The notes under the pieces: model-generated
What the model was told of the DNA's origin: nothing
Database searches by the model: none
Seen by the model: only the letters and a program-made list of their open reading frames with translations
NCBI RefSeq assembly: GCF_900091525.1
Contig: NZ_FMCU01000002.1
Span: 124,001 to 188,000 of the forward strand
DNA from: Micromonospora matsumotoense
Lineage (GTDB): Bacteria > Actinomycetota > Actinomycetes > Mycobacteriales > Micromonosporaceae
Direction of reading: 5' to 3'
DNA: 64,000 nt
Part shown: positions 38,450 through 46,393 of the stretch, in pieces
Layout of the letters: each line of letters starts with the position of its first letter
How positions within the stretch are numbered: position 1 is the stretch's first letter
Made by a program: the position numbers and the translations under genes

Positions 38450-39490
38450 ATGCGTACGTGCCGGGTGGGGCTGGTCGGGGCCGGCGGGGTGGCGCAACGT
38501 CACGCCCGCGTGCTGGGGAGTTTCGCGGACGTGGAGTTGCTCGGTGTCACCGACGTGAACCGGGACGCCGCGGCGGAACTGGCCGCCGCGCACTCCGCGC
38601 GCGTCTGCGCCGACGTCGACGAGCTGCTGGCCGCCGGCCCGGACGCCGTCTACGTGTGCGTGCCCCCGTTCGCGCACGGGCCGGTGGAGGAGGCCGTGAT
38701 CGCGGCCGGGGTGCCGATGTTCGTGGAGAAGCCGGTCGCGGTCGACCTGGACACCGCCGAGCGGATCGCCGCCCTGGTCCAGGAGAAGGGGCTGCTCACC
38801 GCCGTCGGCCACCACTGGCGTTACCTGCACGTGGTGGCGCAGGCCCGGCAGCTGCTCGCCGACCGTCCGGTCCGGATGGTCAACGGCGCCTGGCTGGACA
38901 AGGTGCCCCCGGTGGCCTGGTGGGCGGTGCGGGACCGCTCCGGCGGCCCGGTCGTCGAGCAGGCCGCCCACGTGCTGGACCTGATCCGCGCGCTGGTCGG
39001 TGAGGTCGTCGAGGTGACCGCGTACGGCGACGGCAGCCCGCCGCCGGTCGAGGGCGCCGACATCGACTCGGTGACCGCCGCCACGCTGCGCTTCGCCGAC
39101 GGGGCGGTGGGCACCCTCGCCGCCGCCTGCGTGCTGGGCTGGAAGCACCGCGCCGGGCTGGAGATCCTCGCCGACGGGCTGGCCCTGTCGCTGGCCGAGG
39201 ACGGCCTGACCATCCGCGACGCCGACGGGGAACGGCACCTGCCGGCCGACCCGGAGGACGCCCGGATCGCCGTCGACCGCGCCTTCGTCGACGCGGTCAC
39301 CGGCGTCGGTGACGACATCCGGGTGCCGTACGCGGAGGCGTTGCGCACCCAGCGACTGGCGATCGCGGTCGCGCAGAGCGCCCGCACCGGCCGCCGCATC
39401 ACCCTGCCCGCCGGCCCGGCCGCGCGGACGCCGGTGGTCGGCGGCGTCCGGCCCGTCGGCGTGCCGGCGGGGGTGGCCGCCGATGCGTGA
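38450..39490 (+). CDS. Gfo/Idh/MocA-family oxidoreductase
   Basis: A 346-residue NAD(P)-dependent sugar or cyclitol dehydrogenase. The Rossmann domain starts RVGLVGAGGVAQRHARVLG; the family signature VPMFVEKPVAVD lies near residue 85-98. The catalytic region includes GGPVVEQAAHVLDLIRAL. The substrate is not evident. ATG 38450 is preceded by GAAGGA. The end overlaps the MDR-type dehydrogenase gene by 8 bases, so both probably act in one pathway, perhaps oxidation and reduction of a sugar. Confidence 0.88.
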   Translation: MRTCRVGLVGAGGVAQRHARVLGSFADVELLGVTDVNRDAAAELAAAHSARVCADVDELLAAGPDAVYVCVPPFAHGPVEEAVIAAGVPMFVEKPVAVDLDTAERIAALVQEKGLLTAVGHHWRYLHVVAQARQLLADRPVRMVNGAWLDKVPPVAWWAVRDRSGGPVVEQAAHVLDLIRALVGEVVEVTAYGDGSPPPVEGADIDSVTAATLRFADGAVGTLAAACVLGWKHRAGLEILADGLALSLAEDGLTIRDADGERHLPADPEDARIAVDRAFVDAVTGVGDDIRVPYAEALRTQRLAIAVAQSARTGRRITLPAGPAARTPVVGGVRPVGVPAGVAADA

Positions 39491-40571
39491 CACGGTGGTG
39501 GTGGTCACCGGCCCCGGGCGGGTCGAGCTGGCCGAGCAGGAGGCCGGTGAGCTGCGCGACGGCATGATCCGGGTGCGGACCCGCCACAGCGGGATCTCCG
39601 CCGGCACCGAGCTGAGCTTCGTCAAGGGCACCAACCCCTACCTCAACGTCACCTTCGATACCGGCCTCGGCCTGTTCCGGCCCGGGGCGGCCAGCACCCC
39701 GTACCCGGTGAACCGGCTCGGCTACATGCAGGTCGGTGAGGTGGTGCAGAGCCGTACCCCGGCGATCGCCGTCGGCACCGTCGGCGCGATGACGTACGGC
39801 CACCGCACCGGGTACGTCGTCGACCCGCTGGCCGAACGGTTCGTGCCGCTGCCCGACGATCTCGATCCCTTGCTCGGCGTCTACGTGGCCCACATGGGGC
39901 CGATCTGCGCCAACGGGCTGCTGCACGCCGCCGCCGACCTGTGCGGCACCGACGTCCGCTCGCTCGGCGACGGGGTGCGCGGCCGGCGGGTCGCGGTGGT
40001 CGGCAGTGGCGTGGTGGCCCTGCTCACCGCCCTGTTCGCCCGGCAGCACGGCGCGGCCTCGGTGGTGGTGGTCGACCCGACGCCGCAGCGCCGGCAGGTC
40101 GCCGAGGCACTCGGCCTGGAGACCCTGGACCCGGACGCCGACGATCCCGCCGTGGTGCTCAAGACCCGGTGGCACCACAGCGCCGGGGACCGGGGCGCCG
40201 ACGTGGTGTTCCAGTGCCGGGGCCAGGACTGGGCGCTGCACCTGGCGCTGCGCCTGCTGCGACCCCAGGGCACCGTGATCGACCTGGCGTTCTACCAGGG
40301 CGGCGCGGACGCGGTCCGGCTCGGCGAGGAGTTCCACCACAACGGGCTGTCGCTGCGTTGCGCCCAGATCGGCCGGGTGCCCCGTGGCCTCGCCCCCACC
40401 TGGGACCGGGAACGGCTCTCCGCCGAGACGATCGACCTGCTGCGCCGGCACGGCAACCTGATCCGCAAACACCTGATCTCCGCCGTGGTCCCGTTCGCGG
40501 AGGCGCCCACCCTCCTCACCGACCTGGCCGCACGCCGCCGCCAGGAACTCCAGGTCATCCTCACCCCCTGA
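39483..40571 (+). CDS. Medium-chain dehydrogenase/reductase
   Basis: A 362-residue MDR protein with GroES-like N-terminal half (VRTRHSGISAGTELSFVKG) and a Rossmann domain (RRVAVVGSGVVALLTALFARQHGA, VVVDPTPQRRQVAEAL). The usual catalytic zinc Cys/His pattern of alcohol dehydrogenases (GHE) is missing, so it may be zinc-free, as in bacteriochlorophyll/sugar-type MDR proteins that pair with Gfo/Idh/MocA partners. ATG 39483 overlaps the previous gene. It ends before a C-rich repeat and a REP-like hairpin. Confidence 0.85.
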   Translation: MRDTVVVVTGPGRVELAEQEAGELRDGMIRVRTRHSGISAGTELSFVKGTNPYLNVTFDTGLGLFRPGAASTPYPVNRLGYMQVGEVVQSRTPAIAVGTVGAMTYGHRTGYVVDPLAERFVPLPDDLDPLLGVYVAHMGPICANGLLHAAADLCGTDVRSLGDGVRGRRVAVVGSGVVALLTALFARQHGAASVVVVDPTPQRRQVAEALGLETLDPDADDPAVVLKTRWHHSAGDRGADVVFQCRGQDWALHLALRLLRPQGTVIDLAFYQGGADAVRLGEEFHHNGLSLRCAQIGRVPRGLAPTWDRERLSAETIDLLRRHGNLIRKHLISAVVPFAEAPTLLTDLAARRRQELQVILTP

Positions 40572-40626
40572 CACCCCCTGCCCCCGCCCCGCCCCGCCCC
40601 GCCCTCGCCCCGCCCCGCCCCGCCCC
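40572..40626. repeat. CGCCC short tandem repeat
   Basis: About eight near-perfect CGCCC units directly after the MDR gene stop and before the REP-like hairpin. It is low-complexity and probably slippage-prone; the hairpin may serve as the terminator. Confidence 0.65.
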
Positions 40627-40687
40627 GGTGATCAAGAGGTTTACGTCATGGTGGAACGGCTTTCTGACGTAAGTCTCTTGATCACCG
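40626..40687. repeat. REP-like long hairpin element
   Basis: Two 23-base arms (40626-40648 and 40665-40687) that pair at 21 of 23 positions around a 16-base loop. The arm contains GGTGATCAAGAG and TACGTCA. From memory this motif recurs in Micromonospora intergenic regions, so it is probably a dispersed palindromic element rather than a simple terminator. It sits between converging genes and its right arm overlaps the last 6 bases (stop included) of the minus-strand gene. Confidence 0.75.
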
Positions 40688-40948
40688 CGGTGAAGAGGCG
40701 GCTGGTGGGGGCGGCCAGGCCAGGAAACGGCGGGTCAGGTCGGTGTGGCGGCCACTGTCGAGTGAGGTCAGGTGCTGTTCCGCCTCGTCCTTCATGGTCG
40801 TCAGGAGGTCGAGCAGTTCGGCCCGGTTGTTGGCGTACTCGCTGAGCAGGGCGAGTTTGGCCGGGCCGCAGGGCCAGGGGTGGGCGTCGATCCGGCAGAG
40901 CCAGGTCGGCCGCAATGGAGTGTGTCGGCCCGGCAGTTGGCTGGTCAC
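40682..40948 (-). CDS. Small hypothetical protein, third gene of coupled trio
   Basis: An 88-residue protein. Its core RPTWLCRIDAHPWPCGPAKLALLSEY, written here as RPTWLCRIDAHPWPC followed by GPAKLALLSEY, recurs from memory in Micromonospora small proteins that follow XRE/DUF397 loci. The C-terminal half is helical (LLDLLTTMKDEAEQHLTSL). GTG 40948 overlaps the previous stop (GTGA). The stop codon lies inside a REP-like hairpin. Function unknown. Confidence 0.65.
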   Translation of the reverse strand: MTSQLPGRHTPLRPTWLCRIDAHPWPCGPAKLALLSEYANNRAELLDLLTTMKDEAEQHLTSLDSGRHTDLTRRFLAWPPPPAASSPR

Positions 40949-41397
40949 GAAAACACCGCAGGTGGTCGGCACGGGGGTCGCGCCGCTCTCCCCGCGCCCT
41001 GCCGGCGCGGCCGAGGCGCTGCCGGTCCTGGCGGTCCTGGCGGTCCTGGCGGTCCTAGCGGTCCTAGCGGTCCTAGGGGTGCTGGCGGTGCTGCCGGTGC
41101 TGGCGGGCATCGGGTCGGTGCTGGCGGGCCTCGGGTCGGGGACGGGGGATCGGCGCGGCGCGTCGCCGGCATCGCGGTCAACCAGCGCAGGCCGTCGCGT
41201 CGGAGGTACCACTCGCGGTGTCGGACCGCCTCCCCGGCGGCGTTCAGCTGGTACGCGGTGATCCACACCCACCCGTCGTACGTGTGCCGGTCGACCAGCT
41301 CGCGGATGGCCCGTACGGTGATCGGCCTGGTGAACTGGGGTGAGGCGGCCCGGGTCAGGTGCAGTAGGTCGCCCGGCCTGATCGGGCGATGTCTCAT
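40945..41397 (-). CDS. Hypothetical protein with collagen-like tail
   Basis: A 150-residue protein. The first 80 residues are a regular domain (MRHRPIRPGDLLHLTRAA, then TYDGWVWITAYQLN and EWYLRRDGLRWLTAMPA) known to me only as a hypothetical family next to small regulators. The rest is low-complexity, with Gly-Pro-Leu/Gly-Pro-Pro triplets encoded by a 9-base tandem repeat and a basic end. Its ATG overlaps the stop of the 65-residue gene upstream and its stop overlaps the next GTG, so three genes are coupled. Confidence 0.65.
   Translation of the reverse strand: MRHRPIRPGDLLHLTRAASPQFTRPITVRAIRELVDRHTYDGWVWITAYQLNAAGEAVRHREWYLRRDGLRWLTAMPATRRADPPSPTRGPPAPTRCPPAPAAPPAPLGPLGPLGPPGPPGPPGPAAPRPRRQGAGRAARPPCRPPAVFS
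41024..41104. repeat. 9-base tandem repeat coding Gly-Pro-X
   Basis: Nine units related to GGTCCTGGC, in phase with the minus-strand gene 40945-41397 and so able to change copy number without a frameshift. It encodes the collagen-like triplets. Confidence 0.75.
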
Positions 41398-41591
41398 CGC
41401 GCCGGCCCCCGGTTCCGACCGGTGATCCACTGTGCCGGCGGAGCGACGTTGATCATTCGGCCCGGTCCCCGGTACGGCGGGATGAACGGGCCGATCGGAC
41501 CGGGCACGATCGGCGGCGCGGGCGGCGGGGGAGGCATCGGCGTCGGGCTGCTCGGGTTCGGCGCGGGCTTCGGACGGTCGTCCTTCGGCAT
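41394..41591 (-). CDS. Small proline-rich hypothetical protein
   Basis: A 65-residue protein, MPKDDRPKPAPNPSSPTP followed by a Pro-run and a C-terminal GPGRMINVAPPAQWITG. It has an SD (GGACAGG) upstream and overlaps the next gene by ATGA. It heads the three-gene set divergent from the XRE/DUF5753 regulator. No known family; Pro-rich sequence makes the coding call moderately safe only because of the coupling. Confidence 0.55.
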   Translation of the reverse strand: MPKDDRPKPAPNPSSPTPMPPPPPAPPIVPGPIGPFIPPYRGPGRMINVAPPAQWITGRNRGPAR

Positions 41592-41733
41592 GGTGGCGTC
41601 CTGTCCCTCGACGGTGTGGAGGGTGGGGCCGCCCGCCCTTCTCGAACGGCCCCACCCGACGGGCGCGACCGCTGGTGCGGGACCGGAGCGGCGGCGTCGT
41701 CCTGCCACCCACCTTGCCGAGGGTTGCTAGACA

Positions 41734-41753
41734 ATCACACAGCGTTGTGTAAT
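41734..41753. promoter_or_regulatory. Candidate operator of XRE/DUF5753 regulator
   Basis: ATCACACA-GCGT-TGTGTAAT, an 8-base inverted repeat with one mismatch in a locally AT-rich stretch, 40 bases before the regulator start. It lies between the regulator and the divergent small-gene trio and could control both. Confidence 0.55.
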
Positions 41754-41792
41754 CTCTTTCGGGCGGTTGCTTTGTTCGGGGAGGGAATGGGC

Positions 41793-42560
41793 ATGAATCA
41801 CGCATTTATCAAGGCGATCACCGAGGCGGGCTACACGGCCGAGAGTCTCGCGGGCAAGCTCGGTCTGCACCCGAAGACCGTCGCCCGGTGGGCAAATCCT
41901 GGGCACATTCCGCAGAGCCGCCACCGGGCCACCGTCGCAGAACTGCTGGAGCGAGATGTCGATGCCCTCTGGCCGGACATCGTCAAGCGGCGCGAGCCGG
42001 TCTGGTTCCGGCCCTGGGTCGACATCGAGCGGGAGGCCACGACCCTACGGGCTTTTGAGCTGGCCTGGGTGCCCGGCCTGCTCCAGACCGAGGCGTACGC
42101 GCGGGCGACGCTGACCGGCGGAACGCTGACGGCCGAGATGATGGACGACCTGACCGACGCGCGGCTCAGTCGACAGGCGATCCTGCACCGTGAGCGCAGC
42201 CCTCTGCTGGTCGCCGTCCTGGATGAGGGCGTCCTGCGTCGACGGGTCGGTGGCAGCCGGGCGCTCATGGCAGCCCAGCTCGGGCACCTCCTCGCCTGCG
42301 CCGAGTTGCCGAACGTGCAGTTGCACATCGTCCCGGCCGACGCGCCGAGCTACCCGGGGCTCGACGGGCCGTTCGTGCTCGCCGACCTGGCGGAGGGGGC
42401 GAGAGTGGCGCATGTCGATGGTCCGGCGCAGGCACAGATTCTGGACAGGCCCTCTGACCTTGTTAACCTTGAGCGGCGGTGGGAGCGTATCCGTGGGGAG
42501 GCGCTCCCTCGTGGACGGACCCTGGATCTCCTGAGAGAAGCGGCTGCATCATGGACCTGA
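41793..42560 (+). CDS. XRE regulator with DUF5753 domain (WhiJ-like)
   Basis: A 255-residue protein. The N-terminal helix-turn-helix includes FIKAITEAGYTAESLAGKLG and LHPKTVARWANPG. The C-terminal DUF5753 domain shows RAFELAWVPGLLQTEAYARA (about residues 87-106), SRQAILHRERSPLLVAVLDE and the end NLERRWERIRGEAL. Proteins of this kind pair with a DUF397 protein (WhiJ/AbaA-type loci in Streptomyces) and influence development or antibiotic production. ATG 41793 has SD GAGGGA at 6 bases. It overlaps the DUF397 gene by 10 bases. Confidence 0.9.
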   Translation: MNHAFIKAITEAGYTAESLAGKLGLHPKTVARWANPGHIPQSRHRATVAELLERDVDALWPDIVKRREPVWFRPWVDIEREATTLRAFELAWVPGLLQTEAYARATLTGGTLTAEMMDDLTDARLSRQAILHRERSPLLVAVLDEGVLRRRVGGSRALMAAQLGHLLACAELPNVQLHIVPADAPSYPGLDGPFVLADLAEGARVAHVDGPAQAQILDRPSDLVNLERRWERIRGEALPRGRTLDLLREAAASWT

Positions 42561-42760
42561 CCGCTGCGCGGTGGCACAAGAGCACGAAGAGCGGCGGCAA
42601 CGGCGGCAACTGTGTCGAGGTCGCGGGCAACCTTCCCGGTGTCGTCCTGGTGCGGGACACCAAGAACCGTGACGGCGGGGTGCTCACGTTCGCCCCGGCG
42701 GCGTGGCGTGGCTTCGTCGACTTCGCGAGTCGGGGGGCGTCGGCTCGCGCGGCAGAGTGA
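42551..42760 (+). CDS. DUF397 small protein
   Basis: A 69-residue DUF397 protein: WHKSTKSGGNGGNCVEVAG, then VLVRDTKNRDGGVLTFAPAAW. It is the standard partner of the upstream XRE/DUF5753 regulator, thought to act as its antagonist. Its ATG is inside the end of the regulator gene, so both are co-translated. Confidence 0.9.
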   Translation: MDLTAARWHKSTKSGGNGGNCVEVAGNLPGVVLVRDTKNRDGGVLTFAPAAWRGFVDFASRGASARAAE

Positions 42761-43186
42761 ACCGCATCCGGGAAAATGATCTATAGCGCCCCGGCCCGGT
42801 GATTCGGCATCCCCACGCCCGAGGGGTGATTCTGCATCCCCGCGTACGCGGGGATGCTCCCGATGACCTCGGCCCGACCTGCGCCCCCGGCACTGTCCGA
42901 CGGCGGCAGGGCAGCCGTCGGTGGGAGCGGTCCGGCGCTGCCCGACCGCTTCCGTGCCGCTGTCCCGGGATCGCGCTCCTCCCTCGCGCCGCCCCTGCCG
43001 GGGCCAGCCTCGCTGATCATCGACGACCGTCAGCCTGCGGCCTGGTCGGCCACCTGCCCGCCACCTTCCGGTGGGCCGCCGGCACCCCTCGCTGACCTGG
43101 TCGGATGGGCCGGGAACCGGACACCGGGATCGCAACGTGCGGACCGGGCAGCCTTTTCCGCCCGGGTTCGCGTACCGTTGCCGCTC
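42761..43186. other. Non-coding region upstream of secA2
   Basis: A 426-base gap. The open frames over it translate to Arg/Pro/Ala-rich shadows and to phrases such as IPAYAGM and HPRVRGDAP that come from CRISPR-type repeats, not real proteins. The notable part is the repeat relic at 42799-42860. I see no clear promoter for secA2. Confidence 0.6.
42799..42860. repeat. CRISPR-like (type I-E-like) repeat relic
   Basis: Two adjacent units start GTGATTC(G/T)GCATCCCC with a 26-base period; the second contains a perfect 22-base palindrome (42835-42856) of the form CATCCCCGCG-TACGCGGGGATG and continues GCTCCC, like type I-E repeats of actinomycetes. No spacer-length gap, further repeats or cas genes are present, so this is not an array. 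Confidence 0.6.
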
Positions 43187-45478
43187 ATGGGTGTGTCGCA
43201 ACGGTTGAAGAGCAGGTTCCGCCGGTTCCTCCAGCGCCCGGGGACGACGGTCGACCTGGCTCCGCTGGAGAAGCTGCTGCCGCGGATCGCCGCGCGTGAG
43301 GAAGAGCTGTCGGCGCTCGACGACGCCGCGCTGACCGAGGCCGCCGGTGCGGCCACGGAATACGCCGAGATCTGCGCGGTCGGCCGCGAGGCCGCCCAGC
43401 GTGGTCTCGACCAGCGACCGTACGACGTGCAGCTGCTCGGCGCGATGGCGCTGCTGTCCGGCAAGGTCGCCGAGATGGCCACCGGTGAGGGCAAGACGCT
43501 GACCGCCACCGTCGCCGCCTACGGACACGTCCGGCTGGGCAACGGCCCGGTGCACGTGCTCACCGTCAACGACTACCTGGCCCGCCGGGACGCCGAGTGG
43601 ATGACGCCGGTATACCAGCTGCTCGGGCTGACCGTGGGCTGGGTCAACGAGGCGTCCACCCCGGCCGAGCGCCGGACGGCGTACGGCTGCGACGTCACCT
43701 ACGTCTCGGTCAGCGAGGCCGGCTTCGACTTCCTCCGCGACCAGCTGGTCACGGACATCGCCGACCGGGTCCAGCCGCCGCTGGCCACCGCGATCGTCGA
43801 CGAGGCCGACTCGATCCTGATCGACGAGGCCCGGGTGCCGATGGTGCTGGCCGGCTCCGTCACCGGCGAGCAGGACCCGGTGCACGCCAGCGCCGCGCTG
43901 GTGCGTGGCCTGCGCAAGGGCAAGCACTACACGGTCGCCGACGACGGCCGCAGCGTCGCCTTCACCACCGAGGGCCTAGCCGCCGTCGAGGCCAAGCTGG
44001 GCGACATCGACCTGTACGACACCGAGCACGTCGGGCAGCTCTCTGCGGTGAACGTGGCGCTGCACGCGCACTCCCTGCTGCACCGCGACGTCGACTACAT
44101 CGTGCGCGACGGTTCGGTGGAGCTGATCGACGAGATGCGTGGCCGGGTCGCCCAGCGCCGCCGCTGGCCCGACGGCCTCCAGGCCGCGGTCGAGGCGAAG
44201 GAGGGCCTGGACGCCACCGCCGAGGGTGAGGTGCTGGGCACCATCGCCGTGCAGGCGTACATCGGCCTCTATCCCAAGCTGTGCGGCATGACGGCGACCG
44301 CGGTGCTGGTCGGTGACCAGCTCCGGGAGTTCTTCGGCCTCGAGGTGGCGGTGATCCCGCCGAACACCCCCTGCGTCCGTGAGGACGAGACGGACCGGAT
44401 CTATGCGACCCGGGCCGAGAAGGAGGAGGCGCTGATCGACGAGATCCGGCGCTGCCACGAGGCGGGCCGTCCGGTGCTGGTCGGCACGCTCGACGTGAAG
44501 GAGTCCGAGGGGCTCGCCGCCGGCCTGCGCTCCGCCGGGGTGCCGTGCGTGGTGCTCAACGCCAAGAACGACGACGAGGAAGCGGCGATCATCGCCGAGG
44601 CCGGCGCGTACGGCGCGGTGACCGTCTCCACCCAGATGGCCGGCCGGGGCGTGGACATCCGGCTCGGCGGCAGCGAGCAGGTCGACCAGGAACGGGTGGC
44701 CGAGCTGGGCGGGCTTTACGTCATCGGCAGCGGCCGGCACGACAGCCGCCGGGTCGACGACCAGCTGCGTGGTCGGGCCGGCCGGCAGGGCGACCCGGGC
44801 GGCTCGGTCTTCTTCACCAGCCTGGAGGACGACCTGGTCGTCCGGCACGCCGGCGACACCATCCCGGCCTCGCCCCGGATGAACGCCGACGGCCTGGTCA
44901 CCGACGAGCAGGTCGACTACGCGGTGGAGCACGCCCAGCGGGTCGCCGAGGGCGTCAACCACGAGATCCACCGCAACACCTGGCGCTACAGCGTGGTCAT
45001 CGAGCAGCAGCGGATCGCCCTGGCCGAGCGCCGGGAGCGGCTGCTGACCTCCGACGTGGCCGCGCTGATGCTGCTCGACCGGATGCCGGACAAGGCCGGC
45101 GAGATGGACGAGGATCTGCTGGCCCGGGTGGCCCGGTCGATCGCCCTCTATCACACCGACCGGCTCTGGGCGGAGCACCTGGCCGAGCTGTCCGAGGTGC
45201 GCGAGGGCGTGCACCTGCGGGCGCTGGGCCGGCTCGACCCGCTGGACGAGTTCCACCGGGCGGCGGTGCCGGCGTTCACCAACCTCATCCCGGAGATCGA
45301 GACGCGGACCCTCGCCACCTTCGAGGAGACCGAGTTCGACGAGGACTGGGAGCCGGACGCCGCCAAGCTGGTCCGGCCGAGCGCCACCTGGACGTACCTG
45401 GTGCACGACAACCCGTTCGGCTCGGAGCTGGACCGGCTGATCGCCTCGGTCGGTCGCCGGCTGGCCGCAGCCCGCTGA
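43187..45478 (+). CDS. secA2: Accessory Sec translocase ATPase SecA2
   Basis: A 763-residue SecA-family DEAD motor. Walker A MATGEGKT is at residues 97-104, the DEAD box VDEADSILIDEA at 204-215, and the second motor domain has STQMAGRGVDIRLGG and QLRGRAGRQGDPG. Length is well below canonical SecA1 (about 900-950), and the C-terminal zinc finger/linker is absent, as in mycobacterial SecA2. It energises export of a subset of proteins through SecYEG. ATG 43187 is the first plausible start; the open frame upstream is shadow. A terminator follows 9 bases after the stop. Confidence 0.9.
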   Translation: MGVSQRLKSRFRRFLQRPGTTVDLAPLEKLLPRIAAREEELSALDDAALTEAAGAATEYAEICAVGREAAQRGLDQRPYDVQLLGAMALLSGKVAEMATGEGKTLTATVAAYGHVRLGNGPVHVLTVNDYLARRDAEWMTPVYQLLGLTVGWVNEASTPAERRTAYGCDVTYVSVSEAGFDFLRDQLVTDIADRVQPPLATAIVDEADSILIDEARVPMVLAGSVTGEQDPVHASAALVRGLRKGKHYTVADDGRSVAFTTEGLAAVEAKLGDIDLYDTEHVGQLSAVNVALHAHSLLHRDVDYIVRDGSVELIDEMRGRVAQRRRWPDGLQAAVEAKEGLDATAEGEVLGTIAVQAYIGLYPKLCGMTATAVLVGDQLREFFGLEVAVIPPNTPCVREDETDRIYATRAEKEEALIDEIRRCHEAGRPVLVGTLDVKESEGLAAGLRSAGVPCVVLNAKNDDEEAAIIAEAGAYGAVTVSTQMAGRGVDIRLGGSEQVDQERVAELGGLYVIGSGRHDSRRVDDQLRGRAGRQGDPGGSVFFTSLEDDLVVRHAGDTIPASPRMNADGLVTDEQVDYAVEHAQRVAEGVNHEIHRNTWRYSVVIEQQRIALAERRERLLTSDVAALMLLDRMPDKAGEMDEDLLARVARSIALYHTDRLWAEHLAELSEVREGVHLRALGRLDPLDEFHRAAVPAFTNLIPEIETRTLATFEETEFDEDWEPDAAKLVRPSATWTYLVHDNPFGSELDRLIASVGRRLAAAR

Positions 45479-45486
45479 GCGGGACA

Positions 45487-45527
45487 GGAACCTCTCCGGC
45501 CCGATCATGCGCCGGAGGGGTTCCTTT
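45487..45527 (+). terminator. Rho-independent terminator of secA2
   Basis: A 14-base stem (45487-45500 with 45511-45524, one G-U pair) and 10-base loop, ending in TTTA, directly downstream of the secA2 stop. Confidence 0.85.
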
Positions 45528-45532
45528 ACGCG

Positions 45533-45558
45533 GTTTCGATCCGGTTTTGCGCGGGTAG
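45533..45558 (+). promoter_or_regulatory. SigB/SigF-type promoter of GAF-ANTAR gene
   Basis: GTTT (45533-45536), 16 bases, GGGTAG (45553-45558). It begins just after the secA2 terminator and about 39 bases before a short leader frame. Confidence 0.7.
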
Positions 45559-45596
45559 TAGCCCGGGGCTCACGACGCGGGGGAGAGATCACGACG

Positions 45597-45656
45597 ATGA
45601 CACAGGCAACGACGCCGGTGGCGGGCAGGTGCAACACGGGGCCTGCGGCCCGGTGA
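45597..45656 (+). CDS. Possible 19-residue leader peptide
   Basis: ATG 45597 is preceded by the strong SD GGGGGAGAGA and opens MTQATTPVAGRCNTGPAAR. Its stop overlaps the GTG start of the GAF-ANTAR gene (GTGA). So it may be a leader whose translation controls the downstream gene. It is too short for composition evidence; the SD and the overlap are the only support. Confidence 0.4.
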   Translation: MTQATTPVAGRCNTGPAAR

Positions 45657-46393
45657 ACGTGGACATGCGGGAGCCGACGATCGACACGCTCGGGGTACTG
45701 GAGACGGCCGCCCTGCTGCGGGAATTGACCGCCGGGCTGATCGCGGTCGACGACTTCGACGAGGCGCTGACCGAACTGGTCCGGATCGCCGGGGACGCCG
45801 TACCGGGGGTGCTCTGGTGCGGGTTCACCGCCCTGCGGGCCGGGGAACCCGCCGGAATGGCCGCCTCCGACCCCCGACTGGCGGAGCTGGACGACCTGGG
45901 CCACGGGGTGGAGTCCCCGGCCCTGAGCGCGATCCGCCGCCGCGAGATGATCATCGCGGGGGACCTGACCGCCGAGGACCGGTGGTCGGCCTGGACCGAC
46001 CGCGCCCGACGGCTCGGCGTCGGCGGGGTGATCTCCGCCCCGGTGGACGTCGACGAGCAGGCGGTCGGCTCGATCAACCTGTACGCCGGCCGGGCCGGCG
46101 CGCTGGGCACCCGGCACCAACTCACCGCGATGCTGCTCGCCGAGCACGCCGGGCTGCTGCTGGCCGCCGTCCGGGACCGGGCCAGGCGGGCCGCGCGGGC
46201 CAGCGAACGCGACGGCGCGCTGCTGAGCGAGAACGTGGTCGGGCAGGCCGTCGGGGTGATCATGACGCAACGGGGCTGCCCGGCACCGGAGGCCCTGGCC
46301 GTGCTGCGCAGCGCGGCGTCCTCGCTGGACATCCCGCTGCGGGAGGTGGCGGAGCGGCTGGTCACCACCGTCTCCCGCCCCCGCGAGTCCTGA
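45653..46393 (+). CDS. GAF-ANTAR transcription antiterminator
   Basis: A 246-residue regulator. The GAF sensor domain (about 20-165) includes GVISAPVDVDEQAVGSINLY. The C-terminal ANTAR domain is SENVVGQAVGVIMTQRGCPAPEA and AASSLDIPLREVAERLV. ANTAR proteins bind paired RNA hairpins and prevent termination. The GTG at 45653 overlaps the leader peptide stop; ATG 45665 is an alternative. A SigB-type promoter precedes the locus. The last 10 codons are partly duplicated 110 bases downstream. Confidence 0.88.
   Translation: MNVDMREPTIDTLGVLETAALLRELTAGLIAVDDFDEALTELVRIAGDAVPGVLWCGFTALRAGEPAGMAASDPRLAELDDLGHGVESPALSAIRRREMIIAGDLTAEDRWSAWTDRARRLGVGGVISAPVDVDEQAVGSINLYAGRAGALGTRHQLTAMLLAEHAGLLLAAVRDRARRAARASERDGALLSENVVGQAVGVIMTQRGCPAPEALAVLRSAASSLDIPLREVAERLVTTVSRPRES

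Noticed and set aside
42799..43095. Open frame reading HPHARG/HPRVRGDAP
   Set aside because: Typical false protein produced by CRISPR-like repeat sequence; no SD.
43095..43165. tRNA-like sequence before secA2
   Set aside because: Some T-arm-like words, but no cloverleaf with acceptor stem and anticodon arm could be built by eye.
42761..43186. Functional CRISPR array
   Set aside because: Only two adjacent repeat-like units, no spacers of 30 or more bases between them and no cas genes in the window.
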